Position numbers and translations under genes: made by a program
Shown: piece by piece, positions 6,198 to 13,824 of the stretch
Position numbering within the stretch: position 1 is the stretch's first letter
Layout: every line of letters begins with the position of its first letter
Notes under the pieces: model-generated
Seen by the model: only the letters and a program-made list of their open reading frames with translations
The model's database searches: none
Told to the model about the DNA's origin: nothing
Virus record (IMG/VR): IMGVR_UViG_3300033182_000189
Location: 1-27,022 of that record
Direction: 5' to 3' (one strand)
Length of the DNA stretch: 27,022 bases
Origin: a virus

Positions 6198-8621
6198 ATG
6201 GCTGATTCAGTTGTAAATAGTTTCTTCCCAAGCCAGGTTGCCAGCGACGCCGAAAAGATGTCGCATGAGTACGGGCTAAAGGTTGGACGAGCCATTGAAC
6301 AAGAATGGTTTTCAGGCAACGCAGGCACAGTCCGTTATAAAAGTAATCAAAGTACTTTCCATAACTTACGACTATATGCCAGGGGAGAGCAAAGTGTACA
6401 GAAGTACAAAGATGAATTGTCTATCAACGGCGATCTGTCTTACTTAAACCTCGACTGGAAGCCAGTACCTATTTTATCAAAGTTTGTAGACATCGTCGTA
6501 AACGGTATTGCAGACCGCGCATTTGACATTAAAGCATATTCACAAGACCCTTATGGTGTAGCTAAGCGTACATCGTATATGGATTCTATCATTCGTGATA
6601 TGCAAACTAAAGAGCTTAACGACTATGCTGCAGAAGCATTCGGCATTAATCTTTACGAGAACGATCCTACGGCATTGCCGGAATCACAAGAAGAACTAGA
6701 GTTGCACATGCAGCTCAGCTACAAGCAGGGCGTTGAGGTTGCCGAAGAAGTGGCCATTAACACATTACTTGCAGGCAACAACTACGATTTGATTAAAAAG
6801 CGTGTTTATTACGACATCACTACATTGGGTATTGGCGCGGTGAAAAACACGTTTAATACTACAGAAGGTGTTAAAGTAGAATATGTAGACCCTGTAAACC
6901 TTGTATATTCATATACAGAGTCCCCTTACTTTGATGACATCTATTACGTTGGTGAAGTGAAATGGGTGCCTATTAATGAGCTTAAGAAGCAATTCCCTAA
7001 TCTAACCAATGACGACCTAGATAAAATCCAGCAGGTGAATACTCGTTCAAATGCAAGCACGTTTGACCAGTATGCAATGGATAACGATATGCGCGACGCT
7101 AATACCGTTCAAGTTTTGTACTTCAACTACAAAACATATATGAACGAAGTATACAAGACGAAGCGTACATCTACAGGTGCTGAAAAAGCCATCGAGCGTG
7201 ACGACCAATACAACCCGCCGGCTGACAGCGAAGAATTTGGAAAGCTATCTCGTTCTATTGAAGTATTGTACGAAGGTGCAATGGTTCTTGGGTCTAAAAA
7301 GCTATTGAAGTGGGAGATTGCTAAAAACATGTTGCGTCCTAAGAGCGACTATACTAAGGTTAAGATGAACTACAGTATCGTTGCGCCGCGTATGTATAAA
7401 GGTCGTATCGAATCTATTGTAAGCCGTTGTACTGGTTTCGCAGATATGATCCAGCTCACGCACTTAAAGATGCAACAGGTATTGTCTAAGATGATGCCCG
7501 ATGGTGTTTACCTTGATGCTGACGGTCTTGCTGAAATTGATTTAGGCAACGGTACAAACTACAACCCGCAGGAAGCGCTGAACATGTTCTTCCAAACAGG
7601 TTCTGTTATCGGGCGTTCATTTACGCAAGAGGGTGATATGAACCCCGGCAAAGTGCCAATCCAGCCACTACAGACTGGTGCGGGTGGTCAGAAGCTACAA
7701 ACACTTATTCAGACATATAACTATTACTTGCAGATGATTCGTGACGTCACGGGTCTTAATGAAGCACGTGACGGTTCTATGCCGGATTCAAGGGCGTTAG
7801 TGGGTGTACAGAAATTAGCAGCGGCAAATTCTAATACGGCAACGCGCCATATCCTTGATGCAGGTTTGTTCTTAACGGCTGAAACTGCAGAGGCATTGTC
7901 ACTGCGTATTTCCGATATTCTGGAGTACAGTGATTCAAGAGAAGCGTTCATCCAAAAGATTGGCGGGTTCAACGTAGCCACACTCGACGAGCTTACAGAA
8001 TTGCACCTGTACGATTTTGGTATCTTCTTAGAGCTTGCTCCTGATGAAGAAGAAAAAGGATTGCTAGAGAATAACATCCAAACAGCATTGTCTGCAGGAT
8101 TGATTGACCTTGAAGATGCTATTGATATTCGAGAGGTTAAAAACATTAAGCTGGCTAATCAATTGCTGAAATTGCGTCGTAAGAAGAAGCTTGAGCGCGA
8201 TCAGATGATGCAGCAACAAAATATTCAAGCACAAGCAGAAGCAAACGCACAAGCACAACAAGTTGCGGCACAAGCGGAGGTACAGAAAGACCAAGCGTTG
8301 TTCCAAACTAAGGCACAGCTTGAACAGCTTAAAGGACAGCTTGAGCAACAAAAAATGCAACAAGAGGTTGCTGCTAAGAAAGAGCTTATGGAACTTGAGT
8401 TCAACTATAACATGCAACTTAAAGGCATTGAGGTTGAAGGACAGAAGGCAAAAGAGCAACAAAAAGAAGACCGTAAAGACCAAAGAACCAAAATGCAGGC
8501 GTCTCAACAGAGCGAATTGATTGAGCAAAGACAGAATCAATCAGGTCCAAAAAACTTTGAATCGTCTGGAAATGATATCATTGGCGGTGGTTTCGGTTTA
8601 GGAACCTTCGAACCTAAGTAA
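6198..8621 (+). CDS. Portal protein
   Basis: The 807-residue product forms the dodecameric ring at one capsid vertex through which DNA enters and leaves. The segment LDWKPVPILSKFVDIVVNGI (from about residue 85) and the nearby FDIKAYS are typical of portal families seen in crAss-like and marine Bacteroidota podoviruses. Gene order (large terminase, portal, scaffold-like, capsid) strongly supports the call. About residues 655-790 form a Gln/Ala/Glu/Lys-rich helical region (QAQAEANAQAQQVAAQAEV and beyond), probably a long barrel or coiled coil that protrudes into the head. The C-terminus is glycine-rich (IIGGGFGLG). The start ATG follows an AT-rich leader with no Shine-Dalgarno sequence, four bases after the terminase stop. 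Confidence 0.88.
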   Translation: MADSVVNSFFPSQVASDAEKMSHEYGLKVGRAIEQEWFSGNAGTVRYKSNQSTFHNLRLYARGEQSVQKYKDELSINGDLSYLNLDWKPVPILSKFVDIVVNGIADRAFDIKAYSQDPYGVAKRTSYMDSIIRDMQTKELNDYAAEAFGINLYENDPTALPESQEELELHMQLSYKQGVEVAEEVAINTLLAGNNYDLIKKRVYYDITTLGIGAVKNTFNTTEGVKVEYVDPVNLVYSYTESPYFDDIYYVGEVKWVPINELKKQFPNLTNDDLDKIQQVNTRSNASTFDQYAMDNDMRDANTVQVLYFNYKTYMNEVYKTKRTSTGAEKAIERDDQYNPPADSEEFGKLSRSIEVLYEGAMVLGSKKLLKWEIAKNMLRPKSDYTKVKMNYSIVAPRMYKGRIESIVSRCTGFADMIQLTHLKMQQVLSKMMPDGVYLDADGLAEIDLGNGTNYNPQEALNMFFQTGSVIGRSFTQEGDMNPGKVPIQPLQTGAGGQKLQTLIQTYNYYLQMIRDVTGLNEARDGSMPDSRALVGVQKLAAANSNTATRHILDAGLFLTAETAEALSLRISDILEYSDSREAFIQKIGGFNVATLDELTELHLYDFGIFLELAPDEEEKGLLENNIQTALSAGLIDLEDAIDIREVKNIKLANQLLKLRRKKKLERDQMMQQQNIQAQAEANAQAQQVAAQAEVQKDQALFQTKAQLEQLKGQLEQQKMQQEVAAKKELMELEFNYNMQLKGIEVEGQKAKEQQKEDRKDQRTKMQASQQSELIEQRQNQSGPKNFESSGNDIIGGGFGLGTFEPK

Positions 8622-8654
8622 TAATAAATACATATAATTATATAATATCTTATC

Positions 8655-9839
8655 ATGAGTGAAGAATTTAAACCAGCGACCAGCATCGACGATGACGGTA
8701 CAATTAAAGTAGACTTCAGTAAAAATGCCGTTCAAGAGCAAAGCGCAGATGAGGTTCCTGTACGCGACGAATCCGACATTAGCAGAGAAGTACCAGAGCA
8801 AGACCTCGAAGAAACAAATGCAGAGCCTGCCGGAGAAAGCAGCGCCGTTCAAGATGAACAGCCCGTTGAAGATGTGCAGCTGCAAGATGAAGAAGTAGAG
8901 GAGGAGCCTTTACTTCAAGAAATCACTGACGAAGAAGTTGAAGAAGCAGTTGACCAACTTGACACAGACGTGCAAGAGGCGATTGCAGAACAAAAAGAAT
9001 CTGGTATTGAATTGCCAGAGAATATTCAGAAGGTCGTAGACTTTATGAATGAAACAGGTGGAACATTAGAAGACTATGTTCGCCTTAATACGGATTATGC
9101 ATCGTTAAACGAAGAACAATTACTTCGTGAATACTACCAAGCAACTAATCCACACTTAGACCAAGAAGACATCGACTTCATGCTTGAAGATAAGTTTTCT
9201 TACGACGAAGACCTAGACGATGAGCGTGAAATCCGTCGCAAAAAGGTGGAGCGCAAACAAGCACTTGCAAATGCCAAAAGCCACCTAGAAGGTCTTAAGT
9301 CTAAGTACTACGATGAAATTAAAATGGGATCACGTTTGAATCCCGAACAGCAAAAAGCGATTGAGTTTTTTAATCGCTATAATAAAGAAAGCGAGGAATC
9401 TGCTAAGATTGCGGAAAGACAAGCTAGCCGTTTTAAACAAGAAAGCGATAAAGTTTTTTCCGACAAGTTCGAAGGTTTCGACTATAACGTTGGAGATAAG
9501 AAATATCGCTTCCGTGTGAAAAACCCTAGTGAGGTTAAGCAAACCCAAGGCGACATTAACAACTTTATCAAGAAGTTCTTGAACGAAAAAGGTGAGATGT
9601 CAGATGCCAAGGGTTATCATAAATCTCTGTTTACCGCCATGAACGCCGATCAGGTAGCGCAACATTTTTATGAGCAAGGACGCGCAGATGCTCTTAAAGA
9701 TAGTATTGCAAAATCTAAGAACGTTGACATGAGCCCGAGAGGGGTTCACGAACAAGTTACAACGTCAAATGGATGGACAGTACGCGCGGTTGATGGCGGT
9801 CAAAGTAGTTCTAAGCTAAAGGTTAGATTTAGAAAATAA
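8655..9839 (+). CDS. Acidic scaffold-like protein
   Basis: The 394-residue product sits between the portal and major capsid genes, the usual place for a scaffolding protein. Residues 1-110 are extremely acidic and low-complexity (for example DEEVEEEPLLQEITDEEVEE). The middle is highly charged helical sequence with many Lys/Glu and few hydrophobics (about 185-265), and the C-terminus is basic, ending KLKVRFRK. Scaffolds guide capsid assembly and leave or are degraded before packaging; their basic C-terminal tails often dock to the capsid protein. No protease motif is seen, so it is probably not a protease-scaffold fusion. The function is inferred from position and composition. A head-interior structural protein is the main alternative. 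Confidence 0.6.
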   Translation: MSEEFKPATSIDDDGTIKVDFSKNAVQEQSADEVPVRDESDISREVPEQDLEETNAEPAGESSAVQDEQPVEDVQLQDEEVEEEPLLQEITDEEVEEAVDQLDTDVQEAIAEQKESGIELPENIQKVVDFMNETGGTLEDYVRLNTDYASLNEEQLLREYYQATNPHLDQEDIDFMLEDKFSYDEDLDDEREIRRKKVERKQALANAKSHLEGLKSKYYDEIKMGSRLNPEQQKAIEFFNRYNKESEESAKIAERQASRFKQESDKVFSDKFEGFDYNVGDKKYRFRVKNPSEVKQTQGDINNFIKKFLNEKGEMSDAKGYHKSLFTAMNADQVAQHFYEQGRADALKDSIAKSKNVDMSPRGVHEQVTTSNGWTVRAVDGGQSSSKLKVRFRK

Positions 9840-9862
9840 TAATCCATTAAAAATTTAAGACA

Positions 9863-11260
9863 ATGGCTACTTTTTCTGGTGGTGCTTATCCGGCATCATT
9901 GACTCCGCGTCCTACTAAAACTCCGGACGCATCAAATTACATTAATTTTACAGACACTGGTTTCGAGCAGTGGGCGCAACAATACCTTCCTGAGGTATAC
10001 GAAAAAGAAATCGAGCGTTACGGTAAGCGTACCGTAGGTGGTTTCTTGCGTATGGTTGGTGCTGAAATGCCAATGGCGTCTGACCAGGTTATCTGGACTG
10101 AACAAGGCCGTTTGCACTTGGCATTCACGGGTGTTGCTAGCACGCAAACTGCTACTGCTACTGAAGTTACTTTGACTTTGGGTAGTGCTGCTGAGGCTGC
10201 ATTGTTGGCTGTTGGTATGACTTTGGTTGTTGCTGACGCTTCTAACAACGTTGCTAAAGTACGCGTATCTACTGCTGCTGCTGCCGGCGCTGCCACTGTA
10301 AAGGTACAAGTTTACGGCGCTGCTGACTTGAGCGCTCTTGCTGCTACAGGTTTGTCTGCTTTCGTATTCGGTTCTGAGTACGCTAAAGGTTCTGAGAATG
10401 TTGGTCTTTCTCGCGATGCTAACTTCGAGCGTTTCTCTAATAAGCCAATCATCCTACGTGACAAATACAGCGTTGCTGGTTCTGACGTAGCTCAAATCGG
10501 TTGGATTGAAGTAACTTCTGAAGTTGGTACTTCTGGTTACTTGTGGTACTTGAAGTCTGAGCACGAGTCTCGTCTACGTTTCGAAGACTACTTGGAAATG
10601 GCGATGGTTGAAGCTGAGAAGAAAGGTGCTTCTGGCGCAACTACTGTTGACGGTACTGAGGGTATGTTCGAAGCTATCGAAACCCGCGGTATGGTTTACA
10701 CTGGTACTGATTTTGACGGTGCTGGCGGTCTTGCTGAGTTTGACGCTTTGTTGGCTCAATTGGACAAGCAAGGTGCTATCGAAGAAAACATGTTGTTCCT
10801 AGACCGTTCTAAGTCTTTGGAAATTGACAACATGTTGGCTGCCCAAAACTCTTACGGGGCTGGAGGTACTTCTTACGGAGTATTCAACAACTCTGAAGAT
10901 ATGGCATTGAACCTGGGATTCTCTGGATTCCGTCGCGGTTCTTACGATTTCTACAAGACTGACTGGAAATACTTGAACGATGCAACTACTCGCGGTCTTA
11001 TCGGCGATGTTGAAGGTGTTGTTGTTCCTGCTGGTACTTCTACAGTTTACGATGAAACTCTAGGTAAGAACATTGCTCGTCCATTCTTGCACGTACGTTA
11101 CCGTGCAAATGAAGTTGATGACCGTCGCATGAAGTCTTGGGTTACTGGTTCAGTTGGCGGCAACTACACTAGTGACGAAGATGCAATGAACGTTCACTTC
11201 TTGTCTGAGCGTGCACTTTGTGTTCAAGCTGCGAACAACTTCGTATTGTTGAAAGCCTAA
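9863..11260 (+). CDS. Major capsid protein (HK97-fold type)
   Basis: The 465-residue product is the building block of the head. The N-terminal third contains YGKRTVGGFLRMVGAEMPMA and then SDQVIWTEQGRLH (E80-H85), a pattern I associate with capsid proteins of crAss-like and related Bacteroidota phages. An Ala/Thr/Val-rich beta segment follows (about 88-160), and the C-terminal half includes LFLDRSKSLEIDNML. The gene is flanked by the scaffold-like gene and a strong terminator. Its codon use stands apart from all neighbours: Ala GCT, Gly GGT, Ser TCT, Thr ACT and Leu TTG dominate, as expected for the most highly translated gene of the phage. The leader has no Shine-Dalgarno sequence. An additional inserted domain between residues 90 and 170 is possible. 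Confidence 0.88.
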   Translation: MATFSGGAYPASLTPRPTKTPDASNYINFTDTGFEQWAQQYLPEVYEKEIERYGKRTVGGFLRMVGAEMPMASDQVIWTEQGRLHLAFTGVASTQTATATEVTLTLGSAAEAALLAVGMTLVVADASNNVAKVRVSTAAAAGAATVKVQVYGAADLSALAATGLSAFVFGSEYAKGSENVGLSRDANFERFSNKPIILRDKYSVAGSDVAQIGWIEVTSEVGTSGYLWYLKSEHESRLRFEDYLEMAMVEAEKKGASGATTVDGTEGMFEAIETRGMVYTGTDFDGAGGLAEFDALLAQLDKQGAIEENMLFLDRSKSLEIDNMLAAQNSYGAGGTSYGVFNNSEDMALNLGFSGFRRGSYDFYKTDWKYLNDATTRGLIGDVEGVVVPAGTSTVYDETLGKNIARPFLHVRYRANEVDDRRMKSWVTGSVGGNYTSDEDAMNVHFLSERALCVQAANNFVLLKA

Positions 11261-11276
11261 TACGCTTATACATTAT

Positions 11277-11315
11277 ATAATGCTCCCGGTTTCGGCCGGG
11301 GCATTATTTTCTTTT
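11277..11315 (+). terminator. Rho-independent terminator after the major capsid gene
   Basis: The stem pairs 11277-11283 (TATAATGC side) with 11301-11307, then 11285-11289 (CCCGG) with 11296-11300 (CCGGG). A single T is bulged at 11284 and the loop is TTTCGG. The 3' arm runs into the T-rich tail ATTTTCTTTT. It lies 16 bases after the capsid stop and ends about 20 bases before the next ATG, so downstream expression needs readthrough or a promoter inside the capsid gene. Confidence 0.85.
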
Positions 11316-11333
11316 ATTTAATTATATTATATC

Positions 11334-12188
11334 ATGGCACAAGCTAAAAAACCCGCAGCTAAAAAGGCTGCACCAAAACAAGAGACTGTTGTAGAAGCAC
11401 CGGTTATTAATATTGAAGATACATATAAAGAACCACCGCTGCCTTCTGCACCAAAATGGGTAAGTAAAGACCGTTTATATGAAATAGCCAGCGGTAGACA
11501 ACCGCTTGTATGGTCGGTACCCACAATGCATACCGCAAAGAAGCCATTACTTTGGTTTGATCCAGATAAAGGTTATCAGCGCGAATTGCGATACGCTACA
11601 AATCAAAGGTCTTGTTTTGTAGACGAACAGCAAGGTACTGCAACACTTGGTCGTATTATTTTTGAAAACGGCCGATTGTTTGTACCAAAAGAGAATGTAG
11701 TATTACAACAACTTCTTTCATTGTACCACCCACTAACACTTCAAGGCAAGATTAAAGAATACATGCCTGATGCAATCGCAGAACAAGAAGTGGGTGACAT
11801 TGAAATGGAGCTAGAAGCAATGAACATGGCAAAAGCTATGGATATTGACGAAGCAGAGGCAATCTTGCGCGCAGAATTCGGATCAGAGGTATCTAACATG
11901 AGTTCTAAGGAGCTCAAACGAGATTTACTTGTATTCGCCCGCAATAATCCTTATTTGTTCATAGAACTAGCGAATGATGAAAACGTACATTTACGTAACA
12001 TCGGAATTAAAGCCACTGAGGCTGGGTTACTTCAGCTGTCGGCAGACAACAGAACGTTCTCTTACGGAAACACAGGGCGTAAGCTTATGACGGTTCCATT
12101 TGATGAACATCCATATTCAGCATTAGCTGCGTATTTCAAAACTGACGAAGGAATGGAAGTTTTAAATACGATTGAAAAACGACTATAA
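11334..12188 (+). CDS. Head-associated phage protein of unknown function, 284 aa
   Basis: The 284-residue product has a low-complexity Lys/Ala/Pro N-terminus (QAKKPAAKKAAPKQ), then a mixed region with GRIIFENGRLFVP (about residues 106-118). An Ala/Glu/Met-rich helix follows (about 150-185). It ends with a C-terminal block in which ELKRDLLVFARNNP and PFDEHPYSALAAYFK stand out. I recall proteins with this C-terminal pattern next to the capsid gene in uncultured marine phages, but their function is not established. The gene is insulated by one terminator on each side, so its level probably differs from that of the capsid. Minor capsid, cement or head-completion roles are all possible. Confidence 0.7.
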   Translation: MAQAKKPAAKKAAPKQETVVEAPVINIEDTYKEPPLPSAPKWVSKDRLYEIASGRQPLVWSVPTMHTAKKPLLWFDPDKGYQRELRYATNQRSCFVDEQQGTATLGRIIFENGRLFVPKENVVLQQLLSLYHPLTLQGKIKEYMPDAIAEQEVGDIEMELEAMNMAKAMDIDEAEAILRAEFGSEVSNMSSKELKRDLLVFARNNPYLFIELANDENVHLRNIGIKATEAGLLQLSADNRTFSYGNTGRKLMTVPFDEHPYSALAAYFKTDEGMEVLNTIEKRL

Positions 12189-12196
12189 GTCATACT

Positions 12197-12230
12197 AATG
12201 GGGGTCGTGTAAAAGCGGTCCCCATTTTTT
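12197..12230 (+). terminator. Rho-independent terminator after the 284-aa gene
   Basis: An 11-bp stem pairs 12197-12207 (AATGGGGGTCG) with 12216-12226 (CGGTCCCCATT), with two G-T wobbles and an 8-base loop (TGTAAAAG). The T run spans 12225-12230. It lies 8 bases after the stop codon and ends only 15 bases before the next ATG, leaving no room for a separate promoter between terminator and gene. Confidence 0.87.
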
Positions 12231-12245
12231 AACAACTATACAACT

Positions 12246-12932
12246 ATGAGCGTAAGCGTAGACACTGTTTATCAACGAGTATTAGCCATACTTAACAAAG
12301 AACAAAGAGGATATGTTACGCCTCAGGAGTTCAACCTATTTGCCAATCAAGCGCAAATGGACATCTTTGAGCAATATTTTTACGACATCAATCAATTTGG
12401 TCGTATCCCCGGCAATAGCACGGAATACTCTGATATGCTCAATATCCTAAATGAAAAAATCAATCTCTTTGAGAAGACAGGTAGTATGACCTATTCTGCA
12501 AATTACTGGAATGCGCCAGCTGATTTGTATAGAATGGGTACTATACTATATAATAATATGGAAGTTGAACGCGTAAATAATAACGAATATTTATACATTA
12601 AAGATTCGCCAATCGCTAAACCTAGTAACAACTACCCTATCTATGTAGCCAAAGCGGATGGCTATAAAGTTTACGGTGACGCTGAATTAACTACAGGCGT
12701 GACGTGTAATTATATTAAAAAGCCCGCTACCGCTGAATGGGCGGGCGTTGTAACAAGTGGCTACGAATTGCAGGACAGCGGCGCAAGCACGGACTTTGAG
12801 CTTCATGCATCAGAAGAAACTGAATTAGTAATAAAAATATTAGAGCTGATAGGTATAGCCTTGAAAGACCCAAGTGTCTATCAAATTGGTAATCAAATGG
12901 ATATACAAAAAGTTCAACAAGAAAAATCTTAA
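12246..12932 (+). CDS. Head-tail adaptor/ring-type structural protein, 228 aa
   Basis: The 228-residue product starts with a helical region containing ILNKEQRGYVTPQEFNLFAN and QAQMDIFEQYFYDINQF (about residues 14-50), followed by a beta-rich middle and a helical C-terminus with VIKILELIGIALKDPSVYQI. This N-terminal pattern recurs, from memory, in small structural proteins between capsid and tail genes of Bacteroidota phages, where they are candidates for the rings under the portal. Position between the capsid and stabilization genes fits that role. It is followed four bases later by a second putative adaptor. The exact ring position cannot be assigned from sequence alone. Confidence 0.6.
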   Translation: MSVSVDTVYQRVLAILNKEQRGYVTPQEFNLFANQAQMDIFEQYFYDINQFGRIPGNSTEYSDMLNILNEKINLFEKTGSMTYSANYWNAPADLYRMGTILYNNMEVERVNNNEYLYIKDSPIAKPSNNYPIYVAKADGYKVYGDAELTTGVTCNYIKKPATAEWAGVVTSGYELQDSGASTDFELHASEETELVIKILELIGIALKDPSVYQIGNQMDIQKVQQEKS

Positions 12933-12936
12933 ATAA

Positions 12937-13821
12937 ATGGCACTAATAAATCAAACAGCTAAGCAGTATTACGAGGGCTCCGATTACGGTAACTATCAGT
13001 TTACTACGATCAGGGCGCTTGTAAATAACTTTATGGTGGCTTATGTTGGTGAGGATAAAATCATCAGCAAGGTGAAGCGTACTGATGTGCTTTTCCACGC
13101 CCAACGCGCTATTCAAGAATTTAGCTTTGATTTATTGCCATCTACAAAGGCTATTGAAATTGAAATGGGTCCAGCGCTAACGATGACGCTGCCACAAGAT
13201 TATGTAAACTATGTTAAATTCTCATGGACCGGAAATGATGGGCTTGAGCGAATCATTTACCCAACAAGAGATACACGAAATCCAACGGCACCGATCCAGG
13301 ATAACGACTACAATTATATGTTCGATGGTGATGGGAACTTACTTACCGCTGCCGAATCGGAAACGTTAACCAATTTTAAAAACGCGGGGTTTGATGCTGT
13401 AGCTGACGGTCAATTGAATATGACTGATGCGGACATCTTTAACCTTTACCGTTATGGTAACCGTTATGGTTTAAATCCAGAGCGTGCGCAGTCAAACGGT
13501 GTTGTATACATCGACCAAAATGATGGTGTAGCGCGTTTCAGTTCTAATCTAGCTGGTTACATTGTAACATTACAGTACATCAGTGACGGTTTAGGATCAG
13601 ACGAGGATATGAAGGTACATAAGCTTGCTGAAGATGCAATCTATAAATACATTGCTCACGCCATTCTAGCTACACGGGCAAACACTCCTGAATACCAAAT
13701 CAACCGTTATAAAAAAGAATTGCAGGCAGCGAAGCGTAATGCTAAGCTACGTCTGTCAAATCTTAAAATTGCCGAATTGGCACAGGTAATGAGAAATCAG
13801 TCTAAGTGGATTAAACACTAA
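12937..13821 (+). CDS. Head-tail adaptor/tail-tube-type structural protein, 294 aa
   Basis: The 294-residue product has an N-terminal helical part (residues 20-70, including VLFHAQRAIQEFSFDLL), a beta-rich middle with VNYVKFSWTGNDGLERIIYP, and a basic helical C-terminus from about residue 229 (KLAEDAIYKYIAHAIL, then a Lys/Arg/Ala-rich helix). The C-terminal helix bundle is the sort of element that packs against portal or ring neighbours in short-tailed phages. It lies between the 228-residue adaptor and the stabilization protein, with spacers of only 4 and 3 bases, so the three are probably translated together. A connector or short-tail tube role is likely. Confidence 0.62.
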   Translation: MALINQTAKQYYEGSDYGNYQFTTIRALVNNFMVAYVGEDKIISKVKRTDVLFHAQRAIQEFSFDLLPSTKAIEIEMGPALTMTLPQDYVNYVKFSWTGNDGLERIIYPTRDTRNPTAPIQDNDYNYMFDGDGNLLTAAESETLTNFKNAGFDAVADGQLNMTDADIFNLYRYGNRYGLNPERAQSNGVVYIDQNDGVARFSSNLAGYIVTLQYISDGLGSDEDMKVHKLAEDAIYKYIAHAILATRANTPEYQINRYKKELQAAKRNAKLRLSNLKIAELAQVMRNQSKWIKH

Positions 13822-13824
13822 CGC

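Noticed and set aside
12722-12746. Stem GCCCGC/GCGGGC with a 13-base spacer
   Set aside because: It lies inside the 228-aa gene and is not followed by a T run. A chance or RNA-structure effect is more likely than a terminator.
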